Assembly (NCBI RefSeq): GCF_034555935.1
Contig: NZ_JAYDCJ010000003.1
Span: 434,001-498,000, forward strand
Origin: Marinobacter qingdaonensis
GTDB taxonomy: Bacteria > Pseudomonadota > Gammaproteobacteria > Pseudomonadales > Oleiphilaceae
DNA length: 64,000 nt
Reading direction: 5' to 3'
Position 1 is the first letter of the stretch, and every line of letters begins with the position of its first letter. Shown here in pieces: positions 1-9,151 of this stretch. A program made the position numbers and the translations under genes. The notes beneath the pieces were generated by a model that was not told the DNA's origin, searched no databases, and was given only the letters and a program-made list of their open reading frames with translations.

Positions 1-1
1 G

Positions 2-205
2 ACCGGCGCCGCCAAGGGGCTGTGGCGGATGTGGGGGGTGAATGGCGCCTTCTCCAGCCTGATCCCGTCCTGGCTGGAGTACTTCAAGCCGGGTTTCCAT
101 CCCTGGGACAAGGACAACAGCGAGCTGATCGCCAACTTCAAGGCCAAGATCGAGCAGCACATTGCGCCGCAGTACCAGAACGGCAATCGCCGCACCCTCC
201 AGTAA
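2..205 (+). CDS. C-terminal fragment of a predicted metal-dependent hydrolase (PF10118-like)
   Basis: Only the last 67 codons are inside the window; the frame is open from base 2 to the TAA at 203-205. The visible tail contains a YFKPGFHPWD motif followed by a helical end, which resembles the C-terminus of the predicted metal-dependent hydrolase family (COG3687/PF10118). The metal-binding part would lie upstream and cannot be checked. It converges with the minus-strand diguanylate cyclase gene, whose stop is 40 bp away. Family call is from the tail motif only, so it is tentative. Confidence 0.55.
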   Translation, partial: TGAAKGLWRMWGVNGAFSSLIPSWLEYFKPGFHPWDKDNSELIANFKAKIEQHIAPQYQNGNRRTLQ

Positions 206-244
206 TCTCTGCAGTAATCCCCGTGCGGACGGATCCGGGCCGGT

Positions 245-1345
245 CTAGACCGCCCGGTCCGGGAGCAGGGGCCGGATCGACTTGCCGGTGTCGGCCCCGA
301 ACACGCAGTTGCGTCCCGCCCGCTTGCCGCGGTACAGGCCCTGATCGGCCATGCAGAACAGGGTCTCGGCGTCCCGGCCGTGCTCGGGCCAGTGGGCAAT
401 GCCAAACGAGGCAGTGACCCGGATGCGGGCCTCGCCATAATCCAGTTCCCGGCGGGCGATGCTCTGACGCAGCTGGTCCACCAGCTCGAACGCCGTGGCC
501 GGTGTTACGTCCCGCAGAATCAGCCCGAACTCCTCGCCCCCCAGGCGGCCGACAAAGTCGGTCGAGCGCAACCGTTCCCGCAACTGCTGGCCGATGCTCC
601 GCAGCACCAGATCGCCGGCGTCGTGACCCAGGTTGTCGTTGATGATCTTGAAGTGATCGATGTCCATGATGACCAGGGCAAATACCGCGCCACTGCGGTC
701 GTTTTCGGCGATGGTCCGGTGCAGCGTGGCCTGGAAGGTGCTGCGATTGGCCAGGCCGGTGAGGGCATCGGTCTGGGCCATGTCGACCAGGCGCCGCTCC
801 GCTTCCTCCCGGCGCATTTCGTAGACGTGGACAAAGGTGAGGGTCAGGGCGGCACACAGCACCAGGTTCAGCAGGTCGATCAGCACAGCCGGGCTGCCGG
901 CCTCCCCCAGGTAATGCCAGTAGATTCCGGCCCCGGCCAGCATGAACGGCAGGCTGAGCAGCAGGCCGGCCCGCCGTCCCAGCAGCAGGTAGGCCAGGAC
1001 CGGAATCATCAGGATCCAGACGAAGGCGGTCACCGAGGCGTCGGGCAGCAGCATGATGGCCAGGAAAAACGAGAACAGGGCGAGCAGGTAGGTGTAGATC
1101 CACAGCTGCAGGTGCGGGGTGGTCCGCAGCCGCCAGGCGCCGAGGAAGAGCAGGGTGCTGGCGCCGATTTCCCCGAGCCCGACCCAACCGAAGCCGTTCA
1201 GGATCTGCAGGCAGGCGAACACCAGCAACGCCGCCCCCGTTACCATGAACAGGAGCCGCATCAACGACCGGCGATGGCTGTCCCTGAGACCCGAGCAACT
1301 CTGGTCAAGAGCCGCCCCCAGGTCCATGGATTGAGGCGTCTGCAT
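245..1345 (-). CDS. Membrane-bound diguanylate cyclase (GGDEF)
   Basis: This 366-residue protein makes cyclic di-GMP from two GTP at the inner membrane. Residues 30-175 hold about six hydrophobic helices forming an N-terminal membrane sensor with no recognised name. A GGDEF domain follows (about 185-350) with the active-site motif GGEEF at 269-273. An RxxD inhibitory site (RSTD, 260-263) lies exactly five residues before it, so product inhibition is expected. No EAL domain is present. The gene has its own likely sigma70 promoter at 1373-1400. The signal sensed by the membrane part is unknown. Confidence 0.93.
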   Translation of the reverse strand: MQTPQSMDLGAALDQSCSGLRDSHRRSLMRLLFMVTGAALLVFACLQILNGFGWVGLGEIGASTLLFLGAWRLRTTPHLQLWIYTYLLALFSFFLAIMLLPDASVTAFVWILMIPVLAYLLLGRRAGLLLSLPFMLAGAGIYWHYLGEAGSPAVLIDLLNLVLCAALTLTFVHVYEMRREEAERRLVDMAQTDALTGLANRSTFQATLHRTIAENDRSGAVFALVIMDIDHFKIINDNLGHDAGDLVLRSIGQQLRERLRSTDFVGRLGGEEFGLILRDVTPATAFELVDQLRQSIARRELDYGEARIRVTASFGIAHWPEHGRDAETLFCMADQGLYRGKRAGRNCVFGADTGKSIRPLLPDRAV

Positions 1346-1372
1346 GCTGATTCTTTCCCTGAATGAACAGCA

Positions 1373-1400
1373 AGTATAGGACCTTTTCCCGGCCTGTAAA
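1373..1400 (-). promoter_or_regulatory. Sigma70-type promoter of the diguanylate cyclase gene
   Basis: Read on the minus strand, TTTACA (1395-1400) and TATACT (1373-1378) are separated by 16 bases and lie about 28 bases before the ATG at 1345. Both hexamers match the sigma70 consensus at 4 of 6 or better positions. Confidence 0.6.
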
Positions 1401-1451
1401 CTTTGCCTCGGGGGCTGCGTCCATCAACGCCCGAGGCCGCCCCAGGGCGCG

Positions 1452-2267
1452 TTAGACGTACAGGTTCTTGCGCGAGAAACGCTCCACCAGCGGCTGGTAG
1501 GCGGCCCCCAGCAGGCGGTTGATGGCGTCGATGCCCCAGGCGTCGGGGCCAACCAGAATCCGCGACTCGTCCCGGCGAATGCCCCGGACGATGGTGGCCG
1601 CGGCCTTCTCCGGTGTGGTCATGGCCAGCTTGTCGAAGCCCTTGCGCTGGGCGGCCCCGTTCTCGGACTTGCCCATGCGCGCCGAGTTGGCGATGTTGGT
1701 GCGGATGCCGCCCGGGTGCACGCAGCTGACGGCCACCGGCTGTTGTTCCAGGTTCATTTCCTGGCGCAGGGCCTCGGTGAAGCCCCGAACCGCGAACTTG
1801 GCGGCGTTGTAGGCGCTTTGCTTGGGTACGCCGATCAGGCCAAACACGCTGGAAATGTTGACCAGGTGGCCGTCACCGGAGGCGATCAGGTGGGGCAGGA
1901 ACGCCCGGGAACCATGTGCCACACCCCAGAAGTCGATGTCCATGACCCACTTGAAATCCTCGTCGGTCATCTCCCGCACCGACGCCGACAGGGCGACCCC
2001 GGCGTTGTTGATCACCAGATTGACCTGGCCGAAATCTTTCACCACGGCCTCGGCGTGGGCGTAGATGGCGTCGCGATCGGCCACGTCCAGCCGGTAGCTC
2101 TTGACGTCGGCGTCCTTGAGCGCCGCCACGGTTTCCGCCAGCCCGGTGTCGTTGACGTCGGAAATCGCCAGGCGGCAGCCCTGTTGCGCCAGCGCCAGGG
2201 CCAGGGCCCGGCCAATGCCGGAACCGGCACCGGTGATCACCGCCACCTTGTTGTTCAGATCCTTCAT
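1452..2267 (-). CDS. Short-chain dehydrogenase/reductase
   Basis: A 271-residue classical SDR oxidoreductase. The Rossmann cofactor motif GAGSGIG is near residues 12-18, NNAG follows in the middle of the protein, and the catalytic YNAAK motif is intact, so an active NAD(P)-dependent enzyme is expected. The substrate cannot be told; the overall length and the FGLIGVPKQSAYNAAK context resemble uncharacterised SDRs common in Marinobacter. I chose the ATG at 2267 because AGAGGTGG lies just before it; the reading frame stays open further upstream without support. The gene is followed by the separately promoted diguanylate cyclase. Confidence 0.88.
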   Translation of the reverse strand: MKDLNNKVAVITGAGSGIGRALALALAQQGCRLAISDVNDTGLAETVAALKDADVKSYRLDVADRDAIYAHAEAVVKDFGQVNLVINNAGVALSASVREMTDEDFKWVMDIDFWGVAHGSRAFLPHLIASGDGHLVNISSVFGLIGVPKQSAYNAAKFAVRGFTEALRQEMNLEQQPVAVSCVHPGGIRTNIANSARMGKSENGAAQRKGFDKLAMTTPEKAAATIVRGIRRDESRILVGPDAWGIDAINRLLGAAYQPLVERFSRKNLYV

Positions 2268-2522
2268 GATCAAACCACCTCTTGTTGTTGAGTGTTCGCA
2301 ACCATCGCCCACCGGCATCGGCGGGCGCCGGCTCACAACGACCCGGGCACTGCCCAGTAGAGCAGTTACTCTACCAGTTGCCCCGGGGCTGGGTATGGCA
2401 GCAGTCGTCACTTGCCACAGGCGCTCCGGCCACCTTGGGACGCCACCGATGGTTTTGGGTACAATCGAGCGCGGTGGCCGGCATCGTCGGCCCACTTCCT
2501 TCATTTAACGGTGGATGCGCGT

Positions 2523-2981
2523 ATGGAATGGAGTCTCACCCACTTCTGGCTGATCCTGGCCCTGGTGCTGAGTCTGGCGGAACTGACCTCCGGGGTCTTG
2601 CTGTTACTGGCCCTGGGGGTTGCCTCGGCGCTGACCGCGTTGCTGGCCTTCCTGGGCGTGCCCTTTGAATGGCAGCTGGTGGGCATGGGCCTGTTTTCCG
2701 GGCTGCTGGTGCCGATCGCAATCCGCTGGATCCGGCCCCGGTTTTCTCCCAAAGGCGTGGCCTACGGCACCACCGGCACCGGCGTGGAGCAGGGTCGGCA
2801 CTACCAGACCGAGATCCGCGACTTCGACGGCGCCTGCGGCATCAAAATCAACGGCGACTTCTTCCTGCTACGGGTCCGGAGCACCGGCCAGACGGATCTG
2901 CCCGCGGGCACCGAGGTCGCGTTCCAGCAGTTTGACGGCACCACCGCCGTGGTCGAAATCCTCACTCAAACGGAGCAGTAA
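2523..2981 (+). CDS. Short NfeD-family membrane protein (partner of SPFH protein)
   Basis: A 152-residue protein with two or three N-terminal hydrophobic helices and a C-terminal soluble OB-fold domain (about 85-150), the layout of truncated NfeD proteins such as E. coli YbbK. These proteins partner with SPFH/stomatin proteins in membrane microdomains. The next gene starts 2 bp after the stop and encodes such an SPFH protein, which fixes the assignment. The ATG at 2523 is preceded by GGTGGA; an in-frame GTG at 2511 is the alternative. A second NfeD/SPFH pair lies at 43853-46144. Confidence 0.85.
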   Translation: MEWSLTHFWLILALVLSLAELTSGVLLLLALGVASALTALLAFLGVPFEWQLVGMGLFSGLLVPIAIRWIRPRFSPKGVAYGTTGTGVEQGRHYQTEIRDFDGACGIKINGDFFLLRVRSTGQTDLPAGTEVAFQQFDGTTAVVEILTQTEQ

Positions 2982-2983
2982 AC

Positions 2984-4018
2984 ATGGAGCAGTTCATCAC
3001 ACCGGGGCTGGTCATCAGCCTGATTTTCCTGGTTATCGGCGTCTTCATCATCGCCAAGGGCCTGGTCATCGTGCGTCAGTCGGAGGTCATGGTCATTGAG
3101 CGACTGGGCTCCTTCAATCGGGTGCTGGAAAGCGGGGTGAATATCATCATCCCGTTCATCGAGCGGCCCCGGCCGATCACCATGATCCGCTACGTACGCA
3201 TGGGTGAGGACTACCACCCGGTGACCAGCGACGAGACCCGCATCGACCGGCGCGAGACGGTAATGGATTTCCCGGGCCAGCCGGTGGTGACCACCGATAA
3301 CGTCACCGTGAAGATCAATGGCGCCCTGTACTACCAGATCATCGATCCCCGGCGCGCGGTGTACGAAGTGGCCAACATGAGCCAGGCGGTGGAGGTACTG
3401 GCCAAGACCACCCTGCGTTCGGTGGTGGGCAAGATGGAACTGGACAAGCTGTTCGAGTCCCGCAGCGAGGTCAACAACGCCATCCAGGCCGAGATGGAAG
3501 AGCCGGCGTCGAAGTGGGGGGTGAAACTCACCCGGGTCGAGGTCCAGGACATCAGCATGCCGGAAGAAGTCGAGGAGGCCATGCGCCTGCAGATGGCCGC
3601 CGAGCGCAAGCGCCGGGCCACGGTCACCGAAGCCGAAGGCGAGAAGGCGGCGGCCATCGCCATGGCCCAGGGCCAGCGCGAATCCGCCATCCTGAACGCC
3701 CAGGGCGACAAGGAGTCCGCCATCCTGCGGGCCCAGGGCGAGCAGGAATCCATTCGCCTGGTGCTCAGCGCCATGGGCGATTCCGAGGCCAACAAGCAGA
3801 CCGTCATCGGCTACCTGCTGGGCCAGAGCTACATCAAGGCCCTGCCCACCATGGCCCAGGAAGGCGAGCGGGTGTTCGTGCCCTACGAGTCCTCGGCCCT
3901 GCTGGGTTCCATGGGCATGTTCCGGCAACTGGCCGGCAGTCCGGAAGACACCGTGCGTCAGGCCCTGCAAAAGGATGGCCTGAAGGGCGGCCTGTTCGGG
4001 GCCTCGGCCGACGTCTGA
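2984..4018 (+). CDS. qmcA: SPFH/band-7 protein, QmcA/paraslipin type
   Basis: A 344-residue inner-membrane protein with one N-terminal transmembrane helix (about 8-28) and a band-7 domain (about 30-190), then a long Ala/Glu/Gln-rich coiled coil (about 190-250) containing repeated AQG-ESAI units and a C-terminal oligomerisation region. This matches E. coli QmcA, which forms cage-like oligomers and interacts with FtsH. The gene begins 2 bp after the short NfeD gene, so the two are almost surely co-transcribed. Proposed role: membrane microdomain organisation and membrane-protease regulation. Confidence 0.88.
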   Translation: MEQFITPGLVISLIFLVIGVFIIAKGLVIVRQSEVMVIERLGSFNRVLESGVNIIIPFIERPRPITMIRYVRMGEDYHPVTSDETRIDRRETVMDFPGQPVVTTDNVTVKINGALYYQIIDPRRAVYEVANMSQAVEVLAKTTLRSVVGKMELDKLFESRSEVNNAIQAEMEEPASKWGVKLTRVEVQDISMPEEVEEAMRLQMAAERKRRATVTEAEGEKAAAIAMAQGQRESAILNAQGDKESAILRAQGEQESIRLVLSAMGDSEANKQTVIGYLLGQSYIKALPTMAQEGERVFVPYESSALLGSMGMFRQLAGSPEDTVRQALQKDGLKGGLFGASADV

Positions 4019-4038
4019 CCCCGGCGACGGCCGGCCCC

Positions 4039-4632
4039 TCAGCCCAGCAAGTTGTCCAGGGGCTGGTCGTAGCTGGGCGCGAACACATCCAGGAAATAGG
4101 CCACTTCCCGCAGGCCGTCCTGGTCCAGGCGCGCCCGGATCTGCTTCGCCGCCGGTTCGAACTCGGCGTTGCCGGCGCGGATCTCGGCCTGGCACTTGAG
4201 CCAGGCCGACAGGCGATCGGCGGCCTTGATCAGCTCCTTGTCCTCCGCCGGCAGGTGCGATTCCCGCACGTAGGGGGCAAAATCGTCCCGCAGGTCCTCG
4301 GGCAGCAGGCTCAGCAGCTCGCCCTCGGCCTTGTGCTCGACATCGCCGAAGGCCTCCCGCATCACCTTCGAGTGGTATTTCACCGGCGTCGGCATGTCGC
4401 CGGTGATGACCTCGGTGGCGTCGTGGTAGAGCGCGGCCGCGGCAATCCGGTCGGCGTTGACCTGGCCTCCGAAATGGCGGTTACGAATCAGCGCCAGGGC
4501 GTGGGCGATGGTCGCCACCTCCCAGGAGTGGGTCGCCACGCTCTCTTCGATGGCGTTGCGCATCAGGCCCCAGCGCTTGATCCAGCGCAGGCGGGAGACG
4601 TAGGCGAAAAAGTGGCTGGCAGCGTGATTCAT
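4039..4632 (-). CDS. yfbR: HD-domain 5'-deoxynucleotidase (YfbR-like)
   Basis: A 197-residue HD-domain phosphohydrolase. An early H in ATHSWEVATIAHALAL, the HD pair in YHDATEVITGDMPTPVKY and a later D in KAADRLSAWLKC give the metal-binding H..HD..D set. Length and motif spacing agree with E. coli YfbR, which dephosphorylates deoxyribonucleoside 5'-monophosphates and feeds pyrimidine nucleotide turnover. It is cytoplasmic, monocistronic, and convergent with the SPFH gene 20 bp away. Confidence 0.9.
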   Translation of the reverse strand: MNHAASHFFAYVSRLRWIKRWGLMRNAIEESVATHSWEVATIAHALALIRNRHFGGQVNADRIAAAALYHDATEVITGDMPTPVKYHSKVMREAFGDVEHKAEGELLSLLPEDLRDDFAPYVRESHLPAEDKELIKAADRLSAWLKCQAEIRAGNAEFEPAAKQIRARLDQDGLREVAYFLDVFAPSYDQPLDNLLG

Positions 4633-4737
4633 GACGCGTATTCCTGTTTTGCACTAATTTATAATCCGACGGTTCAGCCCGAGCCCGGCCGATGATAAGC
4701 TGAATCCGTGTTCACTCGCTACAGACCAGGGATTGTC

Positions 4738-5562
4738 GTGTCAGCAAGCCAACCACTCCGCCGTCTTCTGCTCTGGACCACCGCCGCCGTGGCGTTGGCC
4801 GGACTGAGCCCAGCCCAGGGCAGCACCGTGATCACCGTGGGCGCCTATTATTTTCCCCCGGTGGCGGAGGTCGATGCCGACAACCAGCCCCTGGGCCTGC
4901 TCGGCGACTTGGTCACCGCCCTGGAGGCGGTCCACGACGACCTTGAGATCAACATCTTCTACACCTCACCCAGGCGCCGATACCTGGATTTCGAGGCCGG
5001 CCTGTACGACGTCATCCTGTTCGAGAGTGCCGACTGGGGCTGGTCCGGCCGTGACGTGACCATGAGCCGCCCCATCCTCACCGATGAGGAATTCTATGTC
5101 GCCCTGAAAAAGCCCGGTCGCGACCTGTCCTTTTTCGACGACATTGGCAGCCGGCGCCTGGTGGCCATGTCCGGCTACCACTACGGTTTTGCCGACCTGG
5201 AAACCGACAGTCAGACCCTGCAGGCCCATTTCGACATCGAATTCTCCGACAGCCACAGCCGCAACCTGGAACTGATCAAGGCCGACCGGCCGTCGGTGGC
5301 GGAGGTGGCGATCATCAGCCGCTCCTACCTGCAGCGACACCTGTCGGAGCACCCGGAAGACTGGCGTCAGCTGCTGATTTCCGACAAGCTCGACCAGCGT
5401 TACCAGCTCCGCATCATTGCCCGCCGGGACGGCCCGGCCAGCGCGGGCGACATGCTGGAGTTGCTGGCGCCCCTGGTGCACGACGGCTCCTACCGGATGA
5501 TGGTGGAAAAACGCGGGCTGCAATTGCCGCCCGGCTTCCTGACCGGTTTCGACCTGCCCTAA
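4738..5562 (+). CDS. Periplasmic solute-binding protein 3-like protein
   Basis: A 274-residue protein with an N-terminal signal peptide (LRRLLLWTTAAVALAGLS region, cleavage near residue 25) followed by an SBP_bac_3-like fold beginning at VITVGAYYFPPVAE. No permease or ATPase lies next to it, so it may act as a stand-alone periplasmic sensor or enzyme rather than as part of an importer. I prefer the GTG at 4738, preceded by CAGGGA, over the GTG at 4708, which has no ribosome site. Its stop overlaps the stop of the convergent DUF748 gene by 4 bp. Confidence 0.7.
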   Translation: MSASQPLRRLLLWTTAAVALAGLSPAQGSTVITVGAYYFPPVAEVDADNQPLGLLGDLVTALEAVHDDLEINIFYTSPRRRYLDFEAGLYDVILFESADWGWSGRDVTMSRPILTDEEFYVALKKPGRDLSFFDDIGSRRLVAMSGYHYGFADLETDSQTLQAHFDIEFSDSHSRNLELIKADRPSVAEVAIISRSYLQRHLSEHPEDWRQLLISDKLDQRYQLRIIARRDGPASAGDMLELLAPLVHDGSYRMMVEKRGLQLPPGFLTGFDLP

Positions 5563-8363
5563 CGCACGTTCAGATTGAACTGGACCGTGACCTCGCCGCG
5601 CTCGTTGACCTCGGCGGCGCGGGACGGATCCAGCAGGAACAGCTGCTTCGCGGGCACCTCATGGGTTTCCTGCAGCACCCGGCGCACGGTGACCCCCCGG
5701 GCCGACGCCAGGTTGTTCAGCGCCTCCGGCGACAGGCTTCGTTCACCGTTCAGGTAAGCCTGCCGGGCCTGCTGCCATTCGGCATCCGGCAGGGCGCGCG
5801 TGCCGCCGGCCGTCAGCTCCTGTCGCAGCAGGGCGAGACCGTCGGCCTCCGGCGCAACCCCGCCGCGCACACTCAGCAGCAGGTCTGGACGATCCAGCAG
5901 ACCGTCGGCCAGGGCCGCCAGCTTGTCGGCCTCTCCGTCCGCCAACTGGGTGCTGCCGGGTTTGAAACTGACCTGCCCCAATTCCTCGGTGCTGAGCCCG
6001 GCCAGATCGGCAATCGAGCCCATCATGCTGAACGGCGAGGACGCGGCCTTCACCAGTAGATTGCCAAAGGCCCGCATCACCAGCCGGCTGACGCTGAACT
6101 CGGGATCCGACAGGTCGCCGCTGATGGGCAACTCCACCTCAATCACCCCATCCCGATCCCGGAGCAGGGCCAGCCCCAGCGCCACCGGGACGTCGATGGC
6201 CTGATCGCTGGACACCTTCGGTCCCAGCTGAAGTCGGTCCATGACCACCAGGTTCTGGGCGTCCAGCCGGGTTCCGGCAATTTCATAGTCCATGTCCAGG
6301 TCAAGCTTGCCGCTATCGACGCTGTAGCCGATGTAACGGCCAAAGTAAGGCGCCAGCTCAGGTAGGGACAAGTCGTTCAGCTCCAGCTTGAGCTGGCTGT
6401 TGTCGTCGGTGCCCAAAGCTCCCAGGGTGCCGGAAAATTTCACCGACGCCACCTCGCCGACCCGGCCACTGATATTGACCTGGCCCTGCTGGGGCTGAAT
6501 GTTGCTGATGCCGGTGACGGTACCGGACAGGCGGTCGAAGGTGGTGGTGAACACCGGCTCGGTGGTGCGATCGGTGTACGCCAGCGCGCCCTGCTCCAGC
6601 AGTAGCTGCTCGATCCGGAAAATAAACCCGGGATCAGTGCCGTCGTCAGCGTCGGCGGGCTGGGCATCGGCGGCGCCGCCGGCGGAGGTCGACGGCACCA
6701 CCCGGGCCAGGTTGTGGACGCCATCGGCGTTGCGAACCACGTTGACCTGGGGCTGGGTCAGGGTCACCGTGCCGATTTCCAGCCGGGCCGGATGGACGTT
6801 GTATTCGATGGGCGCCAGCCGCAGGGTTTGCCAGGCCACCAGGCGATCGCTCATACCGGGCAAGCGCAGCCCCAGCCCGGCCAATTCCGCGGTGCCGCTG
6901 AAGGTACCGGTCAGCGGCGTAGTCTGGCTGTCCAGGTCGAGATTGCCGTCCAGCGCCAGGGTGCCGGCGACCAGGTTCAGGTTGGCCACCTCCTTCAGGT
7001 AGGGTTCAAAGGCGGCCAGCGCCACCTCACTGCCCGACACCGCCGCCTCCAGGGTGAACGGCAAGGGGGTCAACTGGCCGTCCAGGGCCAGCTGGCCGCC
7101 ACTGGCCAGCGTCGCCTGCAGCCGGTAATTGACCGGCTCTTCCAAATAGTGACTGAGTTCCCCGACCGAGAGGCTCAGTTGTTCCAGGGCCAGATCGGCG
7201 GCCTGCTCCGGCTGCCGGTCCTGCCAGCGCAGCCGGCCCCCGGTCAGCTCAATGCCGGCCACCGACCAGCGCAGCGGTCGCGCGCTCCCGGCGTCCCGAT
7301 CTTCGGCCGGGGTCTCGGCGCTGTCCGCGCTCAGGGGCGCCAGCCAGTCGATGACCCCGGATTCATTGCGGGCCACCGACAGCTCCAGCCCCTCCAGGGT
7401 CACTGGCCCGAGCACCAGCTCCCGGGCGCCCAGGTCGAACTCAATCTGTTCCACCGCCAGGGTGCCGGAGTTGAGCTGCGCCGCCTCACTGTCTTCGTCG
7501 ACGGCAAGGGCCAGGCCGTCAAACGTCAGGCTGCCGTTGCGGGTGGCCAGCAGCAGGAAATCCCCGGCCTGCAGCTCGTACTCCGAACTCAGGCTGACCT
7601 GGCCGGCGCGCAGGTCGTAGGGCAGGTAGGGGGACAGGAAATGCTCCAGGGTCTCAAAGCCAACCCCGGTAACGCTGATCGTGCCCCGGGAGTACAGGGG
7701 CGCGATGCTGAGCTGACCCTGCCATTCGATGCTTTCATCACCGATGGCGGCCTGCAGGCTGTAGTCACTGGCGTCCTCGTCCCGGGACCAGGTGGCCAGG
7801 TCGTTCAGGTTCAAATCCAGCGGTGTGACGCGGAATTCCGCCGGCTGCTCGGCGCGGAAATCCCGCAGCAGCAGCTCGCCGCCCTGCACGTCGATCTGGC
7901 CAAAATAGAATCGCGGCGGCGCCGACGTCGGGTCGGACTGGGCCGCTTGCCCAGAGTCGGGGTTGTGGGCCTGCCAGTCCCGCATCAGATTCAGGCCGTC
8001 CGATTCCAGCAGATCGAGCCGGACGAACGGCTCCTCCAGCCGGATGGCTTCGAAGCCGATGATGCCGCGAACCAGTTGCAGCGCGTTCAGATCCACCATC
8101 AGGCGATCGAAACGCAGCACCGGCTCACCGTCGCCGTCCTGGGCCGACAGCCCCTCCGCCTCGACCGCCAGGATGAAGGGATTGACCGATACCCCCTCGA
8201 CCTCCGCCTGCCAGCCCATGCGCTCCGCCAGTTGCTCCGGCAGGTTGCGCTCCAGCCACCAGGGCAGCACCAGAAAGCCGGCGACGCCGTAGAGAACGAC
8301 GAACAGAAGAAGGCTGAACAACAGGAATCGCGCCAGTCGGCTTGGGTGTCGGCTCTGGGCCAC
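5559..8363 (-). CDS. Large DUF748 / AsmA-like envelope protein
   Basis: A 934-residue protein anchored by one N-terminal transmembrane helix (about 13-35), with the rest of the chain periplasmic. It shows the repeated beta-rich pattern of DUF748 proteins, which belong to the AsmA/TamB-like group of bridge-like envelope proteins. The C-terminal part (SFKPGSTQLADGEADKLAALADGLLDRPDLLLSV) has an OmpA-like flavour. Role is inferred to be outer-membrane homeostasis or lipid transport. Start is a GTG at 8363 with AAGGAG six bases before it; upstream in-frame codons lack support. It is convergent with the upstream solute-binding gene. Confidence 0.85.
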   Translation of the reverse strand: MAQSRHPSRLARFLLFSLLLFVVLYGVAGFLVLPWWLERNLPEQLAERMGWQAEVEGVSVNPFILAVEAEGLSAQDGDGEPVLRFDRLMVDLNALQLVRGIIGFEAIRLEEPFVRLDLLESDGLNLMRDWQAHNPDSGQAAQSDPTSAPPRFYFGQIDVQGGELLLRDFRAEQPAEFRVTPLDLNLNDLATWSRDEDASDYSLQAAIGDESIEWQGQLSIAPLYSRGTISVTGVGFETLEHFLSPYLPYDLRAGQVSLSSEYELQAGDFLLLATRNGSLTFDGLALAVDEDSEAAQLNSGTLAVEQIEFDLGARELVLGPVTLEGLELSVARNESGVIDWLAPLSADSAETPAEDRDAGSARPLRWSVAGIELTGGRLRWQDRQPEQAADLALEQLSLSVGELSHYLEEPVNYRLQATLASGGQLALDGQLTPLPFTLEAAVSGSEVALAAFEPYLKEVANLNLVAGTLALDGNLDLDSQTTPLTGTFSGTAELAGLGLRLPGMSDRLVAWQTLRLAPIEYNVHPARLEIGTVTLTQPQVNVVRNADGVHNLARVVPSTSAGGAADAQPADADDGTDPGFIFRIEQLLLEQGALAYTDRTTEPVFTTTFDRLSGTVTGISNIQPQQGQVNISGRVGEVASVKFSGTLGALGTDDNSQLKLELNDLSLPELAPYFGRYIGYSVDSGKLDLDMDYEIAGTRLDAQNLVVMDRLQLGPKVSSDQAIDVPVALGLALLRDRDGVIEVELPISGDLSDPEFSVSRLVMRAFGNLLVKAASSPFSMMGSIADLAGLSTEELGQVSFKPGSTQLADGEADKLAALADGLLDRPDLLLSVRGGVAPEADGLALLRQELTAGGTRALPDAEWQQARQAYLNGERSLSPEALNNLASARGVTVRRVLQETHEVPAKQLFLLDPSRAAEVNERGEVTVQFNLNVR

Positions 8364-8515
8364 AAAGGTCTCCTTGTGCAGGGAAGTTCCGGGGCCGGCC
8401 GGGCCCCGCCTGTTCACAAGGATAGTCGGCCCGGGCCAGTTTTGTCAGCTTCCGCTGAACCCGATATGCTGCGCTCTCGTAATGATTTCAGACGGTTGGT
8501 TTGAGAGGAACGCCT

Positions 8516-9151
8516 ATGGACATCGGTGACATGCGCCGGGACTTCGAAAGCGAAGGCCTGGATCGCGACGCGCTGGACGACAACCCGGTCCGCCAGTTCA
8601 AGCACTGGTTCGACGACGCCCGCAGCGCCGGCATCCTCGAGCCCAACGCCATGTCCCTGGCCACCACCGGCGCCGACGGCATGCCCGACCTGCGCACGGT
8701 GCTGCTGAAGTATTTCGACGAGCAGGGCTTCGTGTTCTACACCAACTACGGCAGCCGCAAGGCCCGGGAAATGGACGAGAACCCCCGGGCGGCGCTGCTG
8801 TTCCCCTGGATCGGACTCAACCGTCAGGTCCGGATCCAGGGCGCGGTGGAGAAGGTCAGCAAGGCCGAATCCCTGCGCTACTTCGCGTCCCGGCCCCGGG
8901 GCAGCCAGATCGGCGCCTGGGTGTCCGAGCAGAGTCAGGTGATTACCTCACGCGGCCTGCTGGAGCAAAAGGTGGCCGAGTTGAAACAGAAGTTCAGCGC
9001 CGGGGAAGTGCCGCTGCCCAGCTTCTGGGGCGGCTACCGGGTGGTGCCCGAGCGGATCGAGTTCTGGCAGGGCCGGCCCAGCCGCCTGCACGACCGCTTC
9101 GAGTATGTGAGGGACGGCGACGGCTGGCTGATCCAGCGGCTGCAGCCATGA
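8516..9151 (+). CDS. pdxH: Pyridoxine/pyridoxamine 5'-phosphate oxidase
   Basis: A 211-residue FMN enzyme that oxidises pyridoxine or pyridoxamine 5'-phosphate to pyridoxal 5'-phosphate in vitamin B6 synthesis and salvage. Family hallmarks are visible: RTVLLKYFDEQGFVFYTNYGSRK, the SRPRGSQIGAWVSEQSQ segment, and the C-terminal dimer and FMN motif FWQGRPSRLHDRFEY, ending in IQRLQP. Length matches E. coli PdxH (218). The ATG at 8516 follows AGAGGA. The stop overlaps the start of tag (ATGA), indicating translational coupling. Confidence 0.96.
   Translation: MDIGDMRRDFESEGLDRDALDDNPVRQFKHWFDDARSAGILEPNAMSLATTGADGMPDLRTVLLKYFDEQGFVFYTNYGSRKAREMDENPRAALLFPWIGLNRQVRIQGAVEKVSKAESLRYFASRPRGSQIGAWVSEQSQVITSRGLLEQKVAELKQKFSAGEVPLPSFWGGYRVVPERIEFWQGRPSRLHDRFEYVRDGDGWLIQRLQP

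Noticed and set aside
6714..8504. Long open frame on the plus strand inside the DUF748 gene
   Set aside because: It is the antisense shadow of a high-GC gene, has low-complexity Gln/Gly/Arg composition and no ribosome site.
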